Shown piece by piece: positions 1 to 7,272 of a stretch of DNA of 32,320 nt. This DNA is from Actinomycetota bacterium (GTDB lineage Bacteria; Actinomycetota; Acidimicrobiia; Acidimicrobiales; JAJPHE01), in NCBI GenBank assembly GCA_021325435.1, contig JAJPHE010000036.1:1-32320 (forward strand), read 5' to 3'. Within the stretch, counting starts at the first letter, position 1. Each line of letters begins with the position of its first letter. The notes beneath the pieces were generated by a model, which saw only the letters and a list, made by a program, of their open reading frames with translations, was not told the origin of the DNA and did not search any database. Both the position numbers and the translations under genes were made by a program.

Positions 1-56
1 TAGAAGCGGACCGCCCGCTCACGCGTCTCCTGGTCGTACTTCCTCGGTGCAGGCAT
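1..56 (-). CDS. IS3-family transposase OrfA, N-terminal fragment (runs off the window)
   Basis: Only the first 18 codons are visible: MPAPRKYDQETRERAVRF. This is the typical opening of the small IS3 OrfA protein, which carries the helix-turn-helix that recognises the element's ends and is joined to the DDE integrase OrfB by programmed frameshifting. The ATG at 56-54 is chosen because AAGGAG lies 8 bases upstream (minus strand) and the terminal repeat lies just outside it. The family call rests on the N-terminus plus the IS6110-like repeat. Whether the full transposase is intact is unknown. Confidence 0.8.
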   Translation of the reverse strand, partial: MPAPRKYDQETRERAVRF

Positions 57-79
57 GGCTCAGTCTCCTTGCGAGATCA

Positions 80-107
80 GAGCCTCCGGTGGATCCAGGG
101 TGGTTCA
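80..107 (-). repeat. Terminal inverted repeat of the IS3/IS6110-like element
   Basis: On the minus strand the 28 bases start TGAACC, have a GG-rich centre and end CCGGAGGCTC. The TG at the outer tip is the usual IS3-family end. The element-chromosome junction is therefore expected at 107/108, with TGG (108-110) as the candidate 3-base target duplication on this side. The partner repeat is not in the window. Confidence 0.7.
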
Positions 108-497
108 TGGCGTCACAGACCCTCACCGGATCCGCAGGTCAACACACAAATTTCGAACTACATTGTTACATTGATGTTCGCTAATGTGACGATTCGTGAC
201 TACGTTGTTGGGTTGTGATTGGGTGCACAAGGCCCCCCGGGCGCCGGCCGACAAGGGCCCGCAGACGCGCCAGATAGTCCTCGGCCGACCGACCCAACAA
301 AATCAGCTGACTGATTAGAAGCTCCGTCAGAAGGTTGTTGAGCCACTGAGCCGACCCAACAGTGTTGGGTGGGTGGGGCGGCAGAGGCGGACCGTTGTTG
401 GCCGACCGAGAGGGCTGTTGGGTCGGTGGGGAGCTCCAGCAAGGGGGTCCTTGTCGGGCGGTGGTCACACCTTCTGTCTCCTGCGTTCGGACTTGAT
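108..497. repeat. Repeat-rich 390-base stretch between the IS end and the jet-like operon
   Basis: No convincing gene is seen. The stretch starts relatively AT-rich (about 140-220), with an imperfect inverted repeat (165-172 against 183-190, 7 of 8 matching). A short unit, CCGACCCAACA, occurs at 289-299 and 351-361 and inverted at 416-426. The 288-299 and 416-427 copies form a perfect 12-base inverted pair. The middle copy sits in a perfect palindrome at 354-370. GGCCGACCGA occurs at 283-292 and 400-409, and CGTTGTTGG at 203-211 and 393-401. It lies just downstream of the last operon gene, so it could be a terminator or structured 3' region, a protein-binding cluster, or the scar of a recombination. 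The sequence does not decide between these. Confidence 0.6.
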
Positions 498-501
498 TCA
501 A
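181..501 (-). CDS. Possible small gene at the end of the jet-like operon (106 codons, TTG start)
   Basis: This frame opens with a TTG that overlaps the TGA of the upstream TOPRIM gene (TTGA), the same style of 4-base overlap that links other genes of this operon. The first 50 residues are rich in Pro, Ser and Gln and look non-coding. Residues 53-88 form a credible amphipathic helix with leucines, and DYLARLRAL (77-85) resembles the N-terminus of the second gene of the same operon (FDLARLRAL). There is no family match that I recognise, third-position GC is low, and a repeat cluster runs through it. It may be a real small subunit, a decayed copy, or chance. The overlap start is its best support. 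Confidence 0.25.
   Translation of the reverse strand: MNQVRTQETEGVTTARQGPPCWSSPPTQQPSRSANNGPPLPPHPPNTVGSAQWLNNLLTELLISQLILLGRSAEDYLARLRALVGRRPGGLVHPITTQQRSHESSH
354..370. repeat. Perfect 17-base palindrome ACCCAACA-G-TGTTGGGT
   Basis: Two 8-base arms (354-361 and 363-370) are exact reverse complements around one central G. The arms belong to the TGTTGGGT unit found again at 416-423 and, in the opposite sense, at 292-299. With a one-base centre it is better explained as a binding site for a dimeric protein than as an RNA hairpin. The larger pairing of 288-299 with 416-427 would enclose it in a 140-base stem-loop. Confidence 0.6.
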
Positions 502-1778
502 GAAACGACTGCGGTTGCTGCATGCCTCTCCCCACCGATCTCCCCCACCAGGTCCTGAACGATCTCAAGGGTTGCCAGCTCCTGCTCCACCGGGTAACCA
601 CGATCGAGGACTCCTGAGGCGAACCACCCGACCAAGGGGTCGTCGGCCAGCGCGTGCAGATCTCTGATCGTCGTGCCGTCCGATGGGAATGAAGGACGCG
701 GCGGGTGGCCCCAGGTCCCAACGTCCACAATCTCGGCCGCGGGCGCCGCCTGGAGCACTCGTCTGGCGATCCGGACACCGCCGAGGTCGGAGTCGACCAC
801 GGCGACCAACCGCTTGCCGGCCGCGGCCAACTGCCCGAGCAGCGCGGCGGCATCGTCTCCGAACTGCCCGGCTGTGTAGATCACCGGAAGCTCCCTATGC
901 CGCGCGCACACCGCTTCGGCCGGCTGAAGGTTCTCGATTACGACCACGGTCCCCTTCGAAGTCGAGACAGCCAGGCCGGACTGGTCGAGCCGTAGGGATA
1001 CGGGTCCCCGTAGCGGTCCGAGGTCCACGTCCCCATCCGATGTCGTCAGGACGATCGGGCCCCCGATCCCGATCCGGTCTCCCCGCCGGAGGCCCAGCTG
1101 ATCGAGGACAGCGCCTGGAACACCTGCGGCCGTCAGTACCGCACGGACATCGTGGACCTTGGTCGCTCCGAAGTGGGCCTGGGCGAAGGCACGGGGCCCA
1201 GCATGGGAGACGCCACCCACGAGGTCCCGGGCGGCGGCGCTGAGGACGGCCGAGGCTGCGGTAGTCGCGGCGGACCGCAGGGCGGCGGCGACCTCGGGAT
1301 ATGAGATCTCGACCTCTTCCGCCAGCATCTCATGCTCACTACTGCGGCGACGGCGAGCCTCGGCAGCGCTGGCACGCTCGCGGGCAGCGGTAGCAGCTGC
1401 ATGGTCGGTGGGCTGCCACCAGAGCGGATCGCCAATATGCCCCCGTTCGTCGACTTCGCAGGCGAGATGAACGACGTCCCCACGCACCAAAGTAAGTGCG
1501 ACATCCACAGATCGGCCCCCGTAGCGGCCGACGACGGTGCTCCACCGCCGCCGTCCAGCTCCGATCGCGAACGCGCGATCGGCATCAGGGACAACGTCCG
1601 GTACGTGGGCAGGGTCCCGGGTGAGAACGACCTGCGCCGTCTTACGCCTGCGGCGTCGATCGCGGATCTCTACGAACTCGCCAGCGCGCTCCACGACATC
1701 GACCAGCGGGACGGCGCGACAGCCGGGCGGGACTCCTCGCACCGGCGCCGGCGGCCCGGCGGGGTCCCACCGCTTCAC
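498..1778 (-). CDS. jetD: JetD-like TOPRIM protein (probable nuclease subunit of a Wadjet-type system)
   Basis: This 426-residue protein is last of the core operon; its GTG overlaps the TGA of the SMC gene (GTGA). In Wadjet/MksG systems the fourth subunit has an N-terminal arm and a C-terminal topoisomerase-VI-like TOPRIM domain that cleaves DNA held by the SMC complex. Here a TOPRIM core is visible: a beta strand ending in a Glu (VVVIENLQ, E282) and, after a spacer, VAVVDSDLGG with D329 and D331, the expected E...DxD metal-binding arrangement. The first 160 residues are basic and charged, and residues 190-230 could form a DNA-binding helical region. The motif DSDLGG differs from the GDxDPxG form common in DUF2220/DUF2399 proteins, so it is a diverged member. 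Assignment to Wadjet type I, II or III is not possible by eye. Confidence 0.75.
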   Translation of the reverse strand: MKRWDPAGPPAPVRGVPPGCRAVPLVDVVERAGEFVEIRDRRRRRKTAQVVLTRDPAHVPDVVPDADRAFAIGAGRRRWSTVVGRYGGRSVDVALTLVRGDVVHLACEVDERGHIGDPLWWQPTDHAAATAARERASAAEARRRRSSEHEMLAEEVEISYPEVAAALRSAATTAASAVLSAAARDLVGGVSHAGPRAFAQAHFGATKVHDVRAVLTAAGVPGAVLDQLGLRRGDRIGIGGPIVLTTSDGDVDLGPLRGPVSLRLDQSGLAVSTSKGTVVVIENLQPAEAVCARHRELPVIYTAGQFGDDAAALLGQLAAAGKRLVAVVDSDLGGVRIARRVLQAAPAAEIVDVGTWGHPPRPSFPSDGTTIRDLHALADDPLVGWFASGVLDRGYPVEQELATLEIVQDLVGEIGGERHAATAVVS

Positions 1779-4700
1779 AGCAGGCGTCCAGCTTCGACCG
1801 CCGGCCGGGTGCGCTCCACTCTCCCACCGTCGGAGTCGAAGCCCCAGACCCGCGTCGGCCGGCAGAGCGCGGCCGCATCGCTCAGTCGCTCAAACCAGAG
1901 GAGCAGCCGGGCGGCGCCCAGGGCGGCCACCTCCTCAAGCACCTTGTCCTGGCACGCAGCGATGACAGTCACGCCATGGCTCTCGGCGACGTGGGCGAAG
2001 GCGGTCAGCACCTGGCGGAGATGCTCGCGGCCGAAGTCGTTCCCAGCCTCGTCGACGATGAGCACTCGACCCGCCGGGTCCTGGGCAGCGAGGAGGGCCG
2101 CCAGCACAAGATGCGTACGATGCTGCTTCTGCATCGCCGAATTCGCCTGCCGCGTGTAGGGCAACCACTTCGCTCCGTGGCCGCGGCGCCACTCCGGACG
2201 AACCTCCCAGACCCAGAGGTCGGTGGCCTGCTGGGGGCGGATGGACTCGCACCGGAGCTGGGCTCCATACCCGCCGGCAGCGGCATCGAGTTCGCCGTAG
2301 CGGGCGCTGACCTGACCGAGCGCTGCCTCGATTTGTTGTTCAACCATATCCCGCTGTCGCTCGAGAAGGTCAGACTGGGTGTCGCACTCGCGGCGGGCAG
2401 CACCGATCACTTCCTCCCATCGAGCTCGCTCCATCTCGACATCCTCGAGGAAGGTCTCGTCCTGCTCGGCGAGGTCGTCTAACCAGTCGGCAAGAGGCCG
2501 GACCACAGTGTCAAAGCGTCGGATCTCGTTGGCGGCCGGGACCTCCTCGTCCAGACCATTGCGGGCCTGGATCACTCCGGCGATCGTCGCCGTAGGCGCG
2601 CCGTGGCCAGAGATGGAATCGACCCCTACCCGCTCAAGAGCCGTCACCAGTTGCTCCGTCGCTCGCTTGCGGATGCTCTCCTCCTTGCGATCGTCCCCCT
2701 CCAGGGCGGCCGCCGCCGCCTCGTCGGAATCACCCCAGGATTGTCGCCAGCCGGCGACGTCGATCCGGGTGATCGCCTCCCGCGTAGTCCTGTGGTCCCG
2801 CTCGATGCGCTCGAGCTCCTCCTGGGCCGCGCTGAGCGCGGCGGCGAGCCGGTCTCGCTCCTGCACGGCGGTGCGGTGGCGCACTTCGACATCGACCAGG
2901 TCCTGGCGGGCGCGCCGGAGAGCCTCTTCTCGGGCGGCACTCTCCTGCCGTGCGGCCGCCAGCTTCTGGGACCTCTCCGACTCCTGCGACCGGAGCTCCT
3001 CCAGCTCCGCGGCCGCTCGGATCCGGCTAGCGGCGTCGGTCGCCAGCTCATGGCCCCGCGCGGCGGTGTCGCGCCGAGCGGCAGCCTCCTGAAGAGCCCG
3101 CTCGGCCTTCTCCAACCGGGCCCGGGCCAGGGCCACAGCGGCATCGCGGCCGCATAGCTCGTGCTCGAAGTCCCCGGCGACCACTACGCCGGCATCAACA
3201 TCGGCATAGGGCGGCTGGGCCCGTCGGGCAAGTGATTGAAGGAATCGCGCCGCTCCCGTGGGTGCCTCCACCACTCCGTCCGGCAATTCGGAGGTGGCGT
3301 CCTCGTCGAGTACGACGAGGACGGTGCCCGCAGGAGAGGCCGCCAGAGCAACATCGCGGTGGCCGCGCGGGATCGTAAGGGCGCCTAGCCATGGCGCCAG
3401 GATGGGCTCCCACGTTGCTCGTGACTGTTCGGCCAGCACGATGCGATCGAGCAGTGGGGCCGCTGGCACTCGAGCGGCATCCAACGCGGCGCGCGCTTCG
3501 GGATCCGCGTCACCATGCTCGACGATGGCCCCCAGAGCTGTACGAGCCCGCTCGAGATCGGCCTCGGTGGCGCCGAGCGCCCTGGTGGTGGCGTCGAGCA
3601 TCCCGGCAGCGTCGATAACGCGGGCGTCGGCCTCCTCTAGGCTCAGCCCTGCGGGAGCAGCCAGGGCGTGGGATGTCAACTTTCGGATCCGGTCCGTCAA
3701 CATCCCCAGCTCCACGACGAGCCGCGCGACCGTTTCAGTCGCCTCGCGGTAGTGCTCTCCCGCCTCACCATCGGCGTCCCGAGCTGCGGATAACGCCTCG
3801 TCAAGTGATGTGGGATCGACGGCATCTGCTATCCGAGCTTCGAGGTCAGCGACCACGGCGGACGCTGCGGCCATCTCGCCCTCGAGCGCAGTCGCCTCAC
3901 TCTGCAACCGTTGGACCTCGGACAACCCGTCCAGGAGCTTGCGCGCTAGCCGAAGCTGCCACTGCCGCCGGCCCTCGGCTACGGCCGCGCGCGCCCCGTT
4001 GCGGGCCTCGATCTCGTGGAGGGCCGATGCCCACTCCCGCTCGCGGTGGTCGTTCTCCTCGATTCGGCTAGCTAGGAGCTGCTGGGCGTCGGCGAGCTTG
4101 GCACGCAGGTCTCGTTCCCCGTCGATGAGATGCTCCATGCCGAGTAGAACGATGAGTTCGCTGCCGATCCGGGCCGGACTCAGACGCGCCTGGAGCTGCA
4201 TGAGGGACGAGTCGGTGTCTCGGTGGCCCCTGCTGGTTACGTAGGCCAGGCAGCGTCCGGTACCGCCGTAGAGCTGCTCGACGAAGGCCGTGGGGCCGAT
4301 CTGGCGGTCGCGCCCCAGGCGGTTCCACATGGTTGGCGCCTCATCGCGTTCGGTGACCAGGTGGACGCCCGGAGCCCAGCGGGCAGCAAGCCGAGGTGAA
4401 TCCTCGGCCGAGATGCGCACCCACACGGTGAGCTCGTCGTAGTTGCCGTCCGCGGTCGCCTGGGCGAAGACGCCAGCGACGAAGCCGACCCGCGCGGCGT
4501 CGTAGAGCCCGGCGGCGTCACCCGAGAGATCGGGGTCGAACAGGAGGCCGATGGCGTCAGCGCCTCCCGTCGTCGCCACTCGCCACTCGGGGTCACCAAG
4601 CAATAACGACACGGAGGCCAGAAAAGTCGTCTTGCCGCTGCCATTGGAGTCACGATCCGGGCCGGCACCGGACACGGCCACCAGCGCGGACGGCACGAGA

Positions 4701-4810
4701 GGCACCGGGTGGTGGGTCAACCGGCCCAGGTCGATCGTCTGGACCGCGATCAGCTGGCGGCGGCCAACAATACCTCCAGGTCCCACACCGAACAGAGTGG
4801 GTTCACTCAT
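1775..4810 (-). CDS. jetC: JetC-like SMC/RAD50-type coiled-coil ATPase
   Basis: This 1011-residue protein has an ATPase head split by two long coiled coils (roughly residues 230-420 and 560-830, rich in Ala, Glu and Arg) around a hinge-like segment (about 430-560). That is the plan of SMC proteins such as JetC, MksB and MukB, which bring DNA together and extrude loops. Walker A is DRDSNGSGKTT (about 52-62) and Walker B is VLIVDEAGNDFG (916-927) with D920 and E921. The position expected for the LSGG signature reads RQANSAMQKQH, so the canonical signature is not recognisable. The ATG at 4810 is preferred over 4816 because GAGGAG lies 6 bases upstream of it; the start overlaps the previous gene by 8 bases. 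The organisation and neighbours support a Wadjet-like role in restricting foreign circular DNA. That function is inferred. Confidence 0.8.
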   Translation of the reverse strand: MSEPTLFGVGPGGIVGRRQLIAVQTIDLGRLTHHPVPLVPSALVAVSGAGPDRDSNGSGKTTFLASVSLLLGDPEWRVATTGGADAIGLLFDPDLSGDAAGLYDAARVGFVAGVFAQATADGNYDELTVWVRISAEDSPRLAARWAPGVHLVTERDEAPTMWNRLGRDRQIGPTAFVEQLYGGTGRCLAYVTSRGHRDTDSSLMQLQARLSPARIGSELIVLLGMEHLIDGERDLRAKLADAQQLLASRIEENDHREREWASALHEIEARNGARAAVAEGRRQWQLRLARKLLDGLSEVQRLQSEATALEGEMAAASAVVADLEARIADAVDPTSLDEALSAARDADGEAGEHYREATETVARLVVELGMLTDRIRKLTSHALAAPAGLSLEEADARVIDAAGMLDATTRALGATEADLERARTALGAIVEHGDADPEARAALDAARVPAAPLLDRIVLAEQSRATWEPILAPWLGALTIPRGHRDVALAASPAGTVLVVLDEDATSELPDGVVEAPTGAARFLQSLARRAQPPYADVDAGVVVAGDFEHELCGRDAAVALARARLEKAERALQEAAARRDTAARGHELATDAASRIRAAAELEELRSQESERSQKLAAARQESAAREEALRRARQDLVDVEVRHRTAVQERDRLAAALSAAQEELERIERDHRTTREAITRIDVAGWRQSWGDSDEAAAAALEGDDRKEESIRKRATEQLVTALERVGVDSISGHGAPTATIAGVIQARNGLDEEVPAANEIRRFDTVVRPLADWLDDLAEQDETFLEDVEMERARWEEVIGAARRECDTQSDLLERQRDMVEQQIEAALGQVSARYGELDAAAGGYGAQLRCESIRPQQATDLWVWEVRPEWRRGHGAKWLPYTRQANSAMQKQHRTHLVLAALLAAQDPAGRVLIVDEAGNDFGREHLRQVLTAFAHVAESHGVTVIAACQDKVLEEVAALGAARLLLWFERLSDAAALCRPTRVWGFDSDGGRVERTRPAVEAGRLL

Positions 4811-5426
4811 GAACATCTCCTCGTCGCCGGTGGATGGCCCGGGCCAGGTTCGATTGGGGCGCTGTCGCCACGACGAGGTTCTCCCAGACCATTCGGCTGC
4901 GCGCTTCGGTCAGGCGACGGAACTGTGGGCCGGGTCGCAGCTTCGAGCGCAGACCGCTGCGCAGGATCCCGGCGTCGCGCAGTCGGCGCAAGGAGGCCCG
5001 GATCGCCGATTCGTTGAGCCGCCGATCGCGGTTGGCAGCAAGGGTTACGACGTCCGGAGCAGGCAGCTGCTCGCTCGACCAATCGTTCGAGTCCACCATC
5101 CCGCGCGCCGCTGGAATGGCGACGCTGTGGATAAGGACGAGGGTGAGAACGGCCGCGTCCACCGGGGCCAGGACGCCTATACCCTCCTTCGCCAGCCGGT
5201 CGGCAATCTTGTCGTCATAACCGGAAGTCCAATGCGCTTTGCCGACCCGAACCAGGGTCCGCCCGGCGCCGAGCAGGGACTCCTCGACGAGGTGGCGGAG
5301 GGCAGGATCGGCCAGAGCCTGGAACTGCTCGGCCGCCACGGGATCGACGGCCTCCTCGACGGCGACCACCGCGTTGAGGACGGCGGCACGGTCGCGGCCG
5401 GACAGGGCGGCGAGGGTCACCGTCAC
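4803..5426 (-). CDS. JetB/MksE-like small wHTH subunit (KITE-type candidate)
   Basis: This 207-residue protein begins with GTG overlapping the TGA of the preceding gene (GTGA) and ends overlapping the SMC gene. The N-terminal half is helical. The C-terminal half (about 120-195) has a winged-helix pattern: ESAIRASLRRLRDAGIL as recognition helices, then PGPQFRRLTEARSRMVWENL. In MukBEF, MksBEFG and Wadjet complexes, a small winged-helix KITE dimer (MukE/JetB) binds the kleisin and DNA. Size, fold pattern and position just before the SMC gene fit that role. I cannot match it to DUF4194 or DUF2398 by eye. It could equally share the JetB role with the neighbouring 166-residue protein. Confidence 0.6.
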   Translation of the reverse strand: MTVTLAALSGRDRAAVLNAVVAVEEAVDPVAAEQFQALADPALRHLVEESLLGAGRTLVRVGKAHWTSGYDDKIADRLAKEGIGVLAPVDAAVLTLVLIHSVAIPAARGMVDSNDWSSEQLPAPDVVTLAANRDRRLNESAIRASLRRLRDAGILRSGLRSKLRPGPQFRRLTEARSRMVWENLVVATAPQSNLARAIHRRRGDVHE

Positions 5427-5923
5427 GAGGAAGCCCCGGTTGGTGCGGGAAGGGCGTCGAGGTTCCGGCGGAAGGCCTCGAGGTCGGCCTCGGACCATGC
5501 GGCGATCACCGGACCGAGCCGCACGACATCGCCGTCCACGTCGAGCAGCCGGGACTGGGCAAGCACGTGGCGGATCGCGCCGATGATGTGGCGGCTGGCG
5601 GCGTCGGTGATCTTCATCGCCCGCGCGGCCGCGGTGACTGCGGTCAAGCTGATCGGACTGCCGGGGTAGGGATGGTGGTCACGGTCCGCCCACGCCAGGC
5701 CGACGCAAAGGCCTAGCGCGACCAGAGCAGAGTCCGGTAGCTCAGAGGTAGCGACCTCCAGATCGGTGGCGCTGGGGGCCTCGATATGGCGCGCTAGGAC
5801 CACATCGCTTCCCGCCCGCTGGAGCGCTCTGCCGACCAGGGCAGCCGGACGCTCCAGAGCCGTCGGGTTCCCGATCGTTGCCGCCGACAGGGCCCGCAGA
5901 CGCGCCAAATCGAAGGCGCTCAT
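5423..5923 (-). CDS. Extra small operon protein, possible second KITE-like subunit
   Basis: This 166-residue protein starts at an ATG that overlaps the stop of the kleisin-like gene (ATGA); a longer upstream reading is rejected because it would lie mostly inside that gene. It is helical, opens with FDLARLRALSAA, and its C-terminal half (about 95-160: SLTAVTAAARAMKITD, RHIIGAIRHVLAQSRLL, then a short beta turn DVDGDVVRLGP) reads like a winged helix followed by a terminal helix. No family is recognised. Known Wadjet operons have four genes, so this is an additional component placed between JetA and JetB. Two tandem small winged-helix proteins would resemble a KITE heterodimer (compare Nse1/Nse3). 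That comparison is inference. Confidence 0.55.
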   Translation of the reverse strand: MSAFDLARLRALSAATIGNPTALERPAALVGRALQRAGSDVVLARHIEAPSATDLEVATSELPDSALVALGLCVGLAWADRDHHPYPGSPISLTAVTAAARAMKITDAASRHIIGAIRHVLAQSRLLDVDGDVVRLGPVIAAWSEADLEAFRRNLDALPAPTGASS

Positions 5924-7266
5924 CTGTGCTGACCCTGGATCAGGTCGTCGCGTGTTGCCTCCTCGGCGACGCGCGGTCGTTCCACACTCAGACGGGCATC
6001 CGAAGTCCAGGTGGTATGGGCGTCGGTATCGACCACGATGCTGTCCGCCAGCTGAAGCTGATAGGTGGAGATCCGGTCGACGTCGAGTGATGAAAGATCC
6101 ACGATCACTCTGAGGGCCGCGGGCCAAGGAGAAGCCCGCAGCGTCGAGGACAGCTCAACCGAAGCATCACCCTGCAGGAGCAGCTCGGCTGCGTGCTCCC
6201 GCTGGCGTCGAAGGAGGTCAATCCTTTCTGCGACGCCGTCCAAGGGATCGTCCGTTGTGTCATCCGATGGTGATTCGACCGGAGGACGGCGCGGATGTCG
6301 GCGGCGGGGACTGTACGTTCGCAGCGCGGCGACCACGTCAGTCGGCGAAATCGCCGGTCGCGCAGGATCCCAGACGACCCCGTCGAACACGGCAGCGAGT
6401 TCCTCGACCGTTCCTGTAGTCGCCAGCCGTGCGTAGTCCGCCGGGTCTAGGAGGGAGAAGTCTCGGGTGGACGCGCCCTCGTCGACGATCCTCTCGAGCA
6501 GCCGCTGGGTTGCCTCCAGGTAACTCTGAGCCGCCGTCAGCAGGGCGGCCGCCGAGGTGCGCAGGGACGGGTGGTGTCTGCTTACCGTGTCGACTACCCG
6601 CTCAACCTGGGAGAGCATGCGGTCCCCGTCATGATGGGCCCGTTCGGCGAGGAGCTCGCCAAGAGTGGACGTATCAGTCAGCCGGTTGACCGCGGCCGTC
6701 CACATCTCTACGTAGCCCCTCTGTTCCACCAGGGCCTCAGCAACCTTGCCGGTGTCGTGCCGTCCAGCCTCGATGGCATCCGCCGTGGCGCCGAGGAGCT
6801 GCAGCAGCTCCTCGATTCCGCCTTCAGATAGGCCCTTGCGGAAGAAGAGACTCCCGGCCACTCCGTCCGTGCTGACGACGTAGCGCTGCTGGTGGGCCTT
6901 GTCGCGGTAGGGCAGCAGCATCGCCAGGTCGACGAAGGTGTCGATGCGACGGTTGAGTTCCGCCAGGTCGACTTCGCCGGTACGGCTGGCCCGCTCGACG
7001 ATCTGGGCCCGGCTGAGTCCGTGTTCGATGTCGCCCTGGCCAAAGGCGCCGATCACGAGCTCGGCGTACCGGAGCAGGGAGGGGTCGTCGACCACAGCTC
7101 CGCCGTGAGCGGCCACTGGCGCGGCCATGGCGCCCAGTCGGCGGGCGGCACCACCCCGCCGGTGCCGTTTGCCCACAAAGTCCAGCTGCTCGCCCTCCAT
7201 CGTGAAGAAGGTAGAAAGAGGCTGTGACAGCCAGGCGGATGGCCGGAACCCGCTCAGGCCCGCCAT
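5920..7266 (-). CDS. jetA: JetA-like kleisin-type subunit with N-terminal winged helix
   Basis: First gene of the five-gene operon, 448 residues. Residues about 75-130 look like a winged helix (ELVIGAFGQG, SRAQIVERASRTG, then RRIDTFVDLAMLLPY and a wing ending RYVVS). A long helical middle (150-290) follows, then a charged linker (300-325) and a C-terminal helical plus beta part ending near 448. JetA proteins (DUF3375 or DUF2397 in types I and II) are kleisin subunits that bridge the SMC heads; length, position and architecture agree, but I cannot place it in a named family by sequence. Translation from 7266 has AAGGA only 3 bases before the ATG. A -10-like TATACA lies in the divergent palindrome upstream. 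An internal ATG at 7200 is the alternative start. Confidence 0.6.
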   Translation of the reverse strand: MAGLSGFRPSAWLSQPLSTFFTMEGEQLDFVGKRHRRGGAARRLGAMAAPVAAHGGAVVDDPSLLRYAELVIGAFGQGDIEHGLSRAQIVERASRTGEVDLAELNRRIDTFVDLAMLLPYRDKAHQQRYVVSTDGVAGSLFFRKGLSEGGIEELLQLLGATADAIEAGRHDTGKVAEALVEQRGYVEMWTAAVNRLTDTSTLGELLAERAHHDGDRMLSQVERVVDTVSRHHPSLRTSAAALLTAAQSYLEATQRLLERIVDEGASTRDFSLLDPADYARLATTGTVEELAAVFDGVVWDPARPAISPTDVVAALRTYSPRRRHPRRPPVESPSDDTTDDPLDGVAERIDLLRRQREHAAELLLQGDASVELSSTLRASPWPAALRVIVDLSSLDVDRISTYQLQLADSIVVDTDAHTTWTSDARLSVERPRVAEEATRDDLIQGQHR

Positions 7267-7272
7267 AAGTCC

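Larger units (their letters stand above)
1..107 (-). mobile_element. One end of an IS3-family (IS6110-like) insertion sequence, cut by the window edge
   Basis: Read on the minus strand, a 28-base terminal sequence (107 down to 80) begins TGAACCACCCTGG and ends CCGGAGGCTC. It closely resembles the terminal inverted repeat of IS6110 as I remember it (TGAACCGCCCCGG...CCGGAGACTC). About 24 bases inside it, a strong ribosome binding site precedes an ATG opening a transposase-like reading frame. Terminal repeat, short leader and orfA start is the normal left end of an IS3-family element. The other end is outside the window, so length, completeness and target duplication cannot be judged. Confidence 0.8.

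Noticed and set aside
203-427. CRISPR-like repeats near the operon end
   Set aside because: The repeated unit is about 11 bases, appears in both orientations and with irregular spacing; no spacers of constant length and no cas genes are present.
5924-6127. N-terminal extension of the 166-residue operon protein up to 6127
   Set aside because: It would lie inside the kleisin-like gene, is Arg/Pro-rich without structure, and the internal ATG gives a clean ATGA overlap.
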